Origin: a virus
Virus record (IMG/VR): IMGVR_UViG_3300042397_001420
Coordinates: 1 to 26,342 of that record
Length of the DNA stretch: 26,342 bases
Reading direction: 5' to 3' (one strand)
Positions 8,978 through 15,907 of the stretch are shown one piece after another. Each line of letters opens with the position of its first letter. Positions within the stretch are counted from its first letter, which is position 1. The notes under the pieces were generated by a model. The model saw nothing but the letters and a program-made list of their open reading frames with translations, was not told the DNA's origin and did not search any database. The position numbers and the translations under genes are program-made.

Positions 8978-10215
8978 ACATAGATTTAATTTTAACGGAG
9001 TGGTGTTACAGATTACCGAAAGGCTATCCGTCAAATTCTAAAGATTACGAAGTATTATACAACGTTTTATTGGAATTTGCTAAAATCACCCCGGACGAAG
9101 CTCGGCTAATTGTTGAACGAGCTCAAGGTCATGTTAAACAAGTTATATCCGAATCAGTACAATTTGATTCTATAGAAAATCAACTATTGATTGATGCAAT
9201 TACATCTGCAGGTAAAGTTGCTGAATTTCGTCAATTTTTAAGTTTACTGCCAACTGAAGCAGATGCAGCAACATTGCAGTTTCTAAATGGCATTCGTGAA
9301 GAACAATGCATACAATTTGCCTCATTGTTATATTCACAAAACGGCGTTGATGAAGAACAATTGAACCGTATAAATTTCCGATCAGGAATAGCTCATGAAT
9401 TGTTCCGGATTGAACCGAAAGGTCTAGGAAAAGGCGAAATCCTATTAGCTACCATGATTAATGGAGCTCAAATTAATGGTGGAGGAACATCGTTTGATAT
9501 GACTGTTGAAAATCGACCATATGAAATTAAAGATTATACAGGTGGCAAAGGCAATGCAAAATCAATTCGATTAGGAACTAAAGGCAGTGTAACTAGATTT
9601 AAGTTTTGGGATGAAATAGTAACCACATTGAAACGCATCGATCAATTACGCGGAACCATGGAAAACCCAAAATTTGATTTCCATAAATATTTTGATCAAT
9701 CATTATTAGATTCAATTGCATATTTAGATGAACGAAGAGCATTTATTTTAGCTGGGAACTTGAACATGAAGGATAAGCAATTCTTGATGCAGTTTTACCG
9801 TGAAGCAAATGCATTGAATTCTGACATACAAGGATATACCAATGTTATCTTGCGAGGACCGAATGCAACACCGGTAGAAATGTCAATTGAACCATTAAAG
9901 AAAAATCCAGATGGCTCATTGATTATCAAACCTATTGAAGACGGTAGCCAGGATATAACATATATCAATGCAGAGTTGAGACGTTTGAAATATGTAAGAA
10001 CTCCAGATGCATTAGATACAGACCTGCAAGAAGCAGTTGATTCTATCATCGGAACAGATTTGCAATTCATTGTTTTCAGAAAAGATCGCATACGAGTTAC
10101 AAGTGATTTTAGATATGTAGTTATCGATGCCGGCAAGATACGAATAATAGAAAAAGCCATTGGTACAGAAAAAATTGATTTAAGTGATACCGAAATAACC
10201 GAGGAATATGAATAG
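8974..10215 (+). CDS. Putative PD-(D/E)XK-type nuclease
   Basis: This 413-aa protein of unassigned family has a PD-(D/E)XK-like centre: E155 in GLGKGEILLA (helix), D175 in GGTSFDM, then E184-I-K186 in YEIKDY. The spacing is that of the restriction-endonuclease fold, with E184 and K186 on the expected second strand. It is followed by basic and aromatic sequence (SVTRFKFWDEI). The first 140 residues are helical and the last 100 unassigned. The ATG overlaps the Pol I-like stop (ATGA), so the two are almost certainly co-translated and may act together at DNA ends or gaps. The GKGE-containing block is one I recall from unannotated phage proteins, so a structural role cannot be excluded. Confidence 0.55.
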   Translation: MNIDLILTEWCYRLPKGYPSNSKDYEVLYNVLLEFAKITPDEARLIVERAQGHVKQVISESVQFDSIENQLLIDAITSAGKVAEFRQFLSLLPTEADAATLQFLNGIREEQCIQFASLLYSQNGVDEEQLNRINFRSGIAHELFRIEPKGLGKGEILLATMINGAQINGGGTSFDMTVENRPYEIKDYTGGKGNAKSIRLGTKGSVTRFKFWDEIVTTLKRIDQLRGTMENPKFDFHKYFDQSLLDSIAYLDERRAFILAGNLNMKDKQFLMQFYREANALNSDIQGYTNVILRGPNATPVEMSIEPLKKNPDGSLIIKPIEDGSQDITYINAELRRLKYVRTPDALDTDLQEAVDSIIGTDLQFIVFRKDRIRVTSDFRYVVIDAGKIRIIEKAIGTEKIDLSDTEITEEYE

Positions 10216-10601
10216 TGAAAACCCAACTACTTTGCACATTTGCACACAGATCAGATTTAAACATCATTATTGATTACATACAAGGAAGCTACGAGATACC
10301 AGAACAACGAATATTTGTGTTCGCAAACGGAGATGCTCCGGATAATTTGTATTGCACGTATAATGCAGATGCAGGAACACAACGGGGACAGAATACCATA
10401 AGCATACATCGTAAAAAAGAAACCAATACTTTATATACAGTAAATGCACTCAATGAAATAATCCGAGCGGTAAACAATGGAGTATTGGATCGAACATATC
10501 AATTGGATTGGAGCATGTATCAAAATTCATTCATACTTACAGATGCATCAAGTTATCGGGTAATTGACTTAGTTTTCTTTAAGAAATTCTCTTGGCGTTG
10601 A
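10215..10601 (+). CDS. Conserved phage hypothetical protein
   Basis: This 128-aa protein starts at GTG 10215, overlapping the last base of the upstream TAG, with GAGGA 9 nt before it. A competing ATG at 10208 is in another frame and closes early. The centre reads TLYTVNALNEIIRAVNNGVLD then LDWSMYQNSFILTD, a recognisable pattern in uncharacterised T4-like phage proteins. There are no catalytic motifs, signal peptide or transmembrane segment. It is the third gene of the Pol I-like/nuclease run and may share its transcript. Confidence 0.65.
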   Translation: MKTQLLCTFAHRSDLNIIIDYIQGSYEIPEQRIFVFANGDAPDNLYCTYNADAGTQRGQNTISIHRKKETNTLYTVNALNEIIRAVNNGVLDRTYQLDWSMYQNSFILTDASSYRVIDLVFFKKFSWR

Positions 10602-10609
10602 TATTTATT
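10601..10609 (+). promoter_or_regulatory. ATATTTATT junction motif
   Basis: Directly after the GTG-start gene's stop lies ATATTTATT, followed by ATATAAAAGG and the next start. This mirrors the arrangement at 112-146, where the same core is followed by ATATAAAAGG and the next start. Confidence 0.4.
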
Positions 10610-10626
10610 TATATAAAAGGTTGATG

Positions 10627-10872
10627 ATGATAAAGTTAAAAAATGTTCTTACGGAACAAGAATATAAAGCATTAGCAGTTGGCAGATTAAATGAAACTGA
10701 AAAGAAAGTGTATCAACACATACTAAATGCAGTTGCCGAATTAACTACAATGACAGCAGATGATGTTGATGACATAACAGAACAACCAGAAAAACGACAA
10801 ATGTATGATCGTCAAATTGATGCAATCATCAAAGCAATAAAAAACTTTGCACGTGATATTGAAAATGACTAA
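10627..10872 (+). CDS. Small acidic helical protein, unknown
   Basis: This is an 81-aa protein starting at the second of two tandem ATGs (10624, 10627); AAAAGG at 10615-10620 is best spaced for 10627. It is rich in Glu, Asp and Lys and looks mostly helical. The N-terminus MIKLKNVLTEQE contains an L-x-E triplet like the cleavage sites used by T4 gp21 prohead protease, but the resemblance is weak. The TAA overlaps the next gene's ATG (TAATG), so the pair is probably translationally coupled. Confidence 0.6.
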   Translation: MIKLKNVLTEQEYKALAVGRLNETEKKVYQHILNAVAELTTMTADDVDDITEQPEKRQMYDRQIDAIIKAIKNFARDIEND

Positions 10873-11294
10873 TGGGAAACCCAATGAAAAACTTAGAAAA
10901 ATTACTCGCAGAAAATATGCGTCGGTTTAATACTAAAAACTTATTAAGCGAAGATACAGATCAAAACAACAACGGATTTCCGGATAAATCGGAAACAGAT
11001 TGGTTTTCAACTTATTACATTTATTTAGGACATCTTCCAAACCCAGACTACACTAACATTCTTAAGACTCATCATGCGGACCGCATAAAAAAGGCATTTG
11101 AAAACGCGGGATTACGAGCAAAACTTGATCAAGGACGTTATTATGATGAACTAGAAATTGGAATTAAAAAAGAAGACGAAAAACAAATATTAGATACATT
11201 ACGTAAAATTGGATATGCCCCTGATACTGTTGAAGACCTATATAGGCGAGCTGCTTGGAAGTTAGGTATGGGTGATAATACTACGCTAAATTAA
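10872..11294 (+). CDS. Unknown protein with ENMRRF.TKNL N-terminal peptide
   Basis: This is a 140-aa protein, or 136 aa if the second ATG at 10884 is used. Residues 11-27 read LLAENMRRFNTKNLLSE; almost the same peptide opens the gene at 26180. It contains L-A-E and L-S-E triplets, the (L/I)-x-E form cut by T4-type prohead proteases. I infer a capsid-targeting peptide removed during head maturation. The remainder (30-140) has a YYIYLGHLPNPDYTNIL segment and a DELEIGIKKEDE/ILDTLRKIGYAP region that looks like a small alpha/beta domain, with no known function recognised. It is the last gene before the gp32 promoter. Confidence 0.65.
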   Translation: MGNPMKNLEKLLAENMRRFNTKNLLSEDTDQNNNGFPDKSETDWFSTYYIYLGHLPNPDYTNILKTHHADRIKKAFENAGLRAKLDQGRYYDELEIGIKKEDEKQILDTLRKIGYAPDTVEDLYRRAAWKLGMGDNTTLN

Positions 11295-11334
11295 GATAAC
11301 CAAATAAACAAAAAAACTTAACTATTTACTTTGA

Positions 11335-11363
11335 TTTACCGAATTAATTATCTATATTATAAT
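11335..11363 (+). promoter_or_regulatory. Sigma70-like promoter for gp32 cluster
   Basis: TTTACC (11335-11340), a 17-nt spacer and TATAAT (11358-11363) lie in the 112-nt gap before gp32. The -10 is a perfect consensus and the -35 matches 4 of 6 positions. This is the largest non-coding gap in the window, suiting an early or middle promoter for gp32-uvsX-rnh-gp41. Confidence 0.55.
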
Positions 11364-11406
11364 TAATAATTTATATTTTTATTAACCATTTAAAAGGAAT
11401 TAACCA

Positions 11407-12195
11407 ATGGGCTTAAATCTTGATGCCATCAAGGCAAAACTTAATCAGTTGAACAAGACTGATGACAAAAAACAAAATTTGTGGAAACCTGAAGCAGGAA
11501 AATCACGTATTAGAATCGTGCCATACATCCACCGCAAAGACAATCCGTTTTTAGAATTGTATTTTCATTATGACATCGGAAAGAAATCCATGTTGTCGCC
11601 AATTTCATTTGGTAATGCAGATCCAATCGTTGAGTTTGCAGACAAATTAAAGAAAACCGGAGACAAAGATGAGTGGCTAATGGGTCGTAAAATTGAACCG
11701 AAAATGAGAACTTATGTTCCAATCATCGTGCGTGGAAAAGAGTCCGAAGGAGTTAAGTTTTGGGGATTTGGTAAAACAATTTACGCAGAACTTCTTTCAA
11801 TCATTTCAGATGCAGATTATGGTGATATTACGGATCTTATGAATGGTCGTGATATTGATGTAGAGTTTGTTCCAGCAGAAGGTGCAAATTATCCAAAAAC
11901 ATCAATTCGTGTTAAACCGAATACACAACCAGCAACTGAAGATAAAGAGATTGCACAAAAAATCATGAATCAACCTCAAATCACTGATTTATTTCCAGAA
12001 CCAACTTATGACGAATTAGAAGCAGCTCTTAAAGAATGGATGAATCCAGAATCAGCTGACTCAGATGTTGATGAAGATGAAGATGCACCAACAACACCAG
12101 CACCAGCTAAAACTGCAAAGGCCGCAACACCAAGTCCAGCAGCAAGTAAAGTTGAAGATGTATCTGCAGCATTCAATGATTTATTCAATTCATAG
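11407..12195 (+). CDS. 32: gp32-like single-stranded DNA-binding protein
   Basis: This 262-aa protein has the T4 gp32 layout. A short N-terminal region is followed by the OB-fold core at about 25-180 (LWKPEAGKSRIRIVPY, FLELYFHYDIGKK, then RTYVPIIVRGKES..VKFWGFGKTIYAELL). An acidic and Ala/Pro linker runs at about 210-245, and the C-terminus ends VSAAFNDLFNS, like the partner-binding tail of gp32. It coats ssDNA and recruits UvsX, helicase and polymerase. There is no Cys anywhere, so the zinc site of T4 gp32 is missing; SFGNADPIVEF stands where the first zinc cysteines lie in T4. The start is supported by AAAAGGA. It heads the replication operon. Confidence 0.92.
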   Translation: MGLNLDAIKAKLNQLNKTDDKKQNLWKPEAGKSRIRIVPYIHRKDNPFLELYFHYDIGKKSMLSPISFGNADPIVEFADKLKKTGDKDEWLMGRKIEPKMRTYVPIIVRGKESEGVKFWGFGKTIYAELLSIISDADYGDITDLMNGRDIDVEFVPAEGANYPKTSIRVKPNTQPATEDKEIAQKIMNQPQITDLFPEPTYDELEAALKEWMNPESADSDVDEDEDAPTTPAPAKTAKAATPSPAASKVEDVSAAFNDLFNS

Positions 12196-12204
12196 GAGTA
12201 AATC

Positions 12205-13365
12205 ATGGCGAAAACTAAAAGCAAACTAGAAATCGAAGACAGTTTAGCAAACACCTTAGCAGAAAGCATCAACAAACAATTTAAAGGACAAGCTCTTAAA
12301 ACAGCGTTCTTTTTAGATGGTGATGCAGATTCGCCGAGCAATGTTAAAGAATGGATTTCATCTGGCTGTGATTCTTTGGATTTAGCAATATCAAATCGTC
12401 CCCATGGAGGATTCCCGGTAGGCCGAATCACCGAAATCACCGGATTGGAAGCATCTGGTAAATCTTTGTTAGCAGCACATACTTTAGCAGAAACGCAAAA
12501 GAAAGGTGGTTTAGCAGTTTACATTGATACTGAATCAGCAACAAGCAGTGAATTTTTGACGGCAATTGGAGTTGATTTGAAAACCATGTTGTATGTTCCA
12601 TTAGAGACAGTTGAAGAAATTTTTGAAACAATTGAAACTATAGTTGAACAAGTACGTAAATCAGACAAAGATCGTTTAGTTACGATTATTGTGGATTCAA
12701 TCATGGGTGCTTCAACTAAAATTGAAATGTCTGCAGAATATGACAAAGATGGTTATGCAACTAGCAAATCAATTATTCTATCAAAAGCAATGCGTAAAGT
12801 TACCAATTGGATTGCCCGGGAACGAATTTGCCTGATATTTACCAATCAGCTCAGAACCAAAATGGGTGTATCATTTGGAGACCAATGGACAACGGCGGGT
12901 GGTAAGGCAATTCCATTTCATGCATCAGTTCGTCTTCGTTTAAAGAATACCGGAATGATCAAAGCCAAGATAAATGGAGTTGAACAAGTTGTTGGTAGCA
13001 AAACAGAAGTGCAAGTTGTTAAGAACAGAATGGGACCACCACACCGCAAGGTAAATTACGAAATCTACTATGATTCAGGAATTGATAATTATGGTGGTTG
13101 GTTAGAAACAATGAAGAAATTTGATCTAGTGAAACAAGCAGGTGCACATTATACATTGGAAGATGTTGATATCGCTACCGGGGAAACATATGGTGAAATC
13201 AAATTTCAATCAAAAAACTTTCTCGAAAAGGTGATTACAAAACCAGAAGTGAAAGAACGGTTATATCAAAGAATCTGCGATGCTTACATATTCAAATACC
13301 AAGCCGGAATTGATGGCGGAATTGATGATGTGATTATCACTGATGAAGTTTATGATGAAGAATGA
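12205..13365 (+). CDS. uvsX: UvsX RecA-like recombinase
   Basis: This 386-aa protein has a Walker A G80-LEASGKS87, a YIDTESA motif at about 106-112 with the likely catalytic Glu, a Walker B VTIIVDSIMG (D164), and a FTNQLRTK..VSFGDQWTTAGGKA loop region at about 212-235. These mark the UvsX/RecA strand-exchange ATPase. It would load on gp32-coated ssDNA and drive recombination-dependent replication and repair. AGGAG at 12194-12198 gives good spacing to the ATG. It lies 9 nt after gp32 and 3 nt before the FEN-type nuclease. Confidence 0.93.
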   Translation: MAKTKSKLEIEDSLANTLAESINKQFKGQALKTAFFLDGDADSPSNVKEWISSGCDSLDLAISNRPHGGFPVGRITEITGLEASGKSLLAAHTLAETQKKGGLAVYIDTESATSSEFLTAIGVDLKTMLYVPLETVEEIFETIETIVEQVRKSDKDRLVTIIVDSIMGASTKIEMSAEYDKDGYATSKSIILSKAMRKVTNWIARERICLIFTNQLRTKMGVSFGDQWTTAGGKAIPFHASVRLRLKNTGMIKAKINGVEQVVGSKTEVQVVKNRMGPPHRKVNYEIYYDSGIDNYGGWLETMKKFDLVKQAGAHYTLEDVDIATGETYGEIKFQSKNFLEKVITKPEVKERLYQRICDAYIFKYQAGIDGGIDDVIITDEVYDEE

Positions 13366-13368
13366 TAG

Positions 13369-14421
13369 ATGAATAAGTATCAAAGATTATTTAAAGAGTT
13401 ACAACAAGAAAAGAATTTAGGTCCGTCAAAAGTCAATGATCATCTCATGATTTTTGACGGCTTAAATGCTTTCATCAGAGCATTCGGCGCTACTCCAGCA
13501 TATAACGAAGATGGAGATCACATAGGAGGAATTTCTGGTTTCTTGTATTCTATTGGTAAAACAGTTCGAGACTTTCGTCCATCACGTTGCATAATTGTTT
13601 TTGATGGTCGAGGAGGATCTGCAAAACGCAAACGCATATATGGTGATTACAAAGCCAATCGAGCCAATAAAACAAGATTACGGCGTCATGACCACCATGA
13701 CTCAACGATTGAAGAAGAACAAGAATCAATGCGACATCAGTTCAGCAGATTGATTTCTTATCTAGATTATTTGCCGGTAACATTCATGGCTATGGATGGA
13801 ATTGAAGCAGATGATGCAATTGCTTATATTGCTCAAATGTATGAAACGGAGTGCAAAAAGATAACCATAGTTTCAACGGATCGAGATTTTTATCAATTGG
13901 TAGATGATCGAATCCAAGTTTGGTCTCCAATCAAAAAGAAAATGTATGACACTCAAGCAGTTCTAGATGAATTCGGAGTTCATCCTGCAAACATGGTCGT
14001 GTATCGTTCTTTCACAGGAGATGCATCAGATAACATACCAGGTATCAGTGGAATTGGCCCTAAAACCATATTGAAATTAGTTCCCGAATTAGGAGATGCT
14101 ACAGAATTTACACCGGAAATGTTGCTAGAAAAATGTCAACAACATCAAACAGAATCAAAATCATGGCAAAAGATTCTAGATAATTCCCGGATACTTGAAC
14201 AGAATTATCAATTAATGAACATCAAGCTGTTAGACATACCAGCACAGACTGCATCAAAGATTCGAGGCATAATGGAACACCCAATTCCAGAATTGAATCG
14301 AGCAGAATTTCAAAGATTATTCTATGAAGATAAGATGTGGGCTATCATGAAGAATCTACCAGATTGGTTAACTAATACATGGTTATCATTGAATGCATTT
14401 GCAAAACAAACACACAATTGA
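13369..14421 (+). CDS. rnh: RNase H / 5'-3' FEN-type exonuclease
   Basis: This 350-aa protein is a flap-endonuclease-family nuclease, the counterpart of T4 RNase H. Acidic metal ligands appear in order: D30 (MIFDGLN), D79 (IVFDGRGGSAKRK), E146 with D148 and D149 (IEADD), D171 and D173 (STDRDF), D218 and D221 (TGDASDN). The helix-hairpin-helix DNA contact follows as IPGISGIGPKT at 223-233. It removes RNA primers and 5' flaps from lagging-strand fragments. It sits between uvsX and the helicase, consistent with a replication role. It is slightly longer than T4 Rnh (305 aa). No Shine-Dalgarno is seen; translation may be coupled to uvsX. Confidence 0.9.
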   Translation: MNKYQRLFKELQQEKNLGPSKVNDHLMIFDGLNAFIRAFGATPAYNEDGDHIGGISGFLYSIGKTVRDFRPSRCIIVFDGRGGSAKRKRIYGDYKANRANKTRLRRHDHHDSTIEEEQESMRHQFSRLISYLDYLPVTFMAMDGIEADDAIAYIAQMYETECKKITIVSTDRDFYQLVDDRIQVWSPIKKKMYDTQAVLDEFGVHPANMVVYRSFTGDASDNIPGISGIGPKTILKLVPELGDATEFTPEMLLEKCQQHQTESKSWQKILDNSRILEQNYQLMNIKLLDIPAQTASKIRGIMEHPIPELNRAEFQRLFYEDKMWAIMKNLPDWLTNTWLSLNAFAKQTHN

Positions 14422-14456
14422 TTTGAATATTCAACAAGTTTTATTATATATAAAGT

Positions 14457-15812
14457 ATGACAGATAAACTAAGTGAATATGGCTACGGCTTTCAAGTAAA
14501 GGTCTTAGCAGCCATGTTTACCGACCGATCATTTTTACAGCAAATTGCTGACATCATTCAACCAGATTATTTTGAATCAGATGCAAATAGTTGGTTGTTG
14601 GAAATCATAATATCACACTTCCGAGAATATAAAACACCTCCTTCGAAAGATGTACTCAAAGTTAAAGTAACGGAGATTGATAATGATATTCTAAAAACTG
14701 CAATACTAGAACAACTTAAAGAAGTATTTCGATTCATGGAATCCGATGACCTTTCTTTTGTTAAAGATGAAATTCTGCGGTTTTGTAAGAATCAAGAAAT
14801 CAAACGAGCCATAATGGATTCAGTAGGTCTTCTTAAAATGGGGAACTATGATGAAATCAAAACCAAGATCGATGGTGCCATGAAAGCGGGTGCCGATACC
14901 AATATTGGATTAGAATACAAATTGAACATTGCAGCACGATATGCAGAAGCATCACGACATACAATTACTACGGGTTGGGATGTTATTGATGATTTAATGG
15001 ATGGCGGATTAGCCCCGGGCGAATTAGGAGTAGTTATGGCTCCTGCTGGTATTGGTAAATCATGGATGCTTATCAACATCGGAGCTAATGCCGTAAAAGC
15101 AGGTCATTGCGTCATACATTACACCTTAGAGCTTAATGAAAACTACGTAGGCCAGCGCTATGACTCCGTTTTAACCGGTATCAACGCACAGACATTAAAG
15201 AACCACCAAGACACTGTAGAAGAACGTATGCACAGTCTTAAAGGTGATTTAGTGGTGAAATATTTTCCAACCAAGTCAGTTGGTATAATGGGTCTTAAGG
15301 CACATTTAGAAAAAACAATCATGCTCGGCAAAACACCAAATTTAATCATAGTAGATTACGGCGACTTGCTCAAAATAAACATGAAAAAGGACAAACATGA
15401 AGCTCTTGAAGAATTATATGAAGAATTACGGGGAATGGCAGGAGAGTATGGTATTCCTGTCTGGACAGCTTCACAAGCAGGTAGGTCAGCATTGGAAGAA
15501 GATGTTATCGAAGCTGACAAAATAGCATCATCATATGGAAAAGTAATGGTTGCAGATTTCTTGATGTCGTTGTCCCGAAAAGTAGAAGACAAGATGTCAG
15601 GAACAGGACGAGGACATGTTATTAAGAATCGTTTTGGCCCAGATGGTATTACGTTGCCTAGTAAAATCAATACCAATAATGGTCAATTTCAATTCTTTGA
15701 ACCAGACACTACGCAAGGCAAACAAACAACTCAAACTATGAAAACTGGTGAAAATTTAATTAAGAAAAGTTTGGCACAAAAGTTTAAAGACTTGGGTGGA
15801 CAATTAGGATAA
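14457..15812 (+). CDS. 41: gp41-like replicative DNA helicase (DnaB family)
   Basis: This 451-aa protein has an N-terminal helical domain (1-150) like DnaB/gp41, then a RecA-type motor. Walker A is A195-PAGIGKS202, a HYTLEL..NYVGQRYDS motif follows at 221-237, Walker B is LIIVDYGDLL (D300), and WTASQAGRSALE comes later (sensor-like). It unwinds the fork ahead of the polymerase as a hexamer and would recruit a primase that is not in this window. It lies 35 nt after rnh and 20 nt before a terminator, so it closes the replication operon. Confidence 0.92.
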   Translation: MTDKLSEYGYGFQVKVLAAMFTDRSFLQQIADIIQPDYFESDANSWLLEIIISHFREYKTPPSKDVLKVKVTEIDNDILKTAILEQLKEVFRFMESDDLSFVKDEILRFCKNQEIKRAIMDSVGLLKMGNYDEIKTKIDGAMKAGADTNIGLEYKLNIAARYAEASRHTITTGWDVIDDLMDGGLAPGELGVVMAPAGIGKSWMLINIGANAVKAGHCVIHYTLELNENYVGQRYDSVLTGINAQTLKNHQDTVEERMHSLKGDLVVKYFPTKSVGIMGLKAHLEKTIMLGKTPNLIIVDYGDLLKINMKKDKHEALEELYEELRGMAGEYGIPVWTASQAGRSALEEDVIEADKIASSYGKVMVADFLMSLSRKVEDKMSGTGRGHVIKNRFGPDGITLPSKINTNNGQFQFFEPDTTQGKQTTQTMKTGENLIKKSLAQKFKDLGGQLG

Positions 15813-15816
15813 AAAC

Positions 15817-15825
15817 ATATTTATA
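15817..15825 (+). promoter_or_regulatory. ATATTTATA junction motif
   Basis: The same core appears 4 nt after the helicase stop and just ahead of the terminator at 15833. A promoter that fires straight into a terminator would be odd, so this copy speaks for another role (for example RNA processing) or chance. Confidence 0.25.
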
Positions 15826-15832
15826 TGAAATT

Positions 15833-15863
15833 AGGCCCGGACGAAATACTCCGGCCTTTTTTT
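15833..15863 (+). terminator. Rho-independent terminator after gp41
   Basis: AGGCCCGGA (15833-15841) pairs with TCCGGCCT (15850-15857) with one bulged C, an 8-nt loop and a T-run to 15863. It closes the gp32-uvsX-rnh-gp41 operon and separates it from the nucleotide-metabolism block. Confidence 0.85.
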
Positions 15864-15907
15864 ATCTAAAAACAAATTAAGTTAACAACATTAAAAGGAT
15901 TTATGCA

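Noticed and set aside
11295-11334. Autoregulatory RNA structure in the gp32 leader, as in T4
   Set aside because: The leader is A/T-rich without a convincing stem or pseudoknot by eye.
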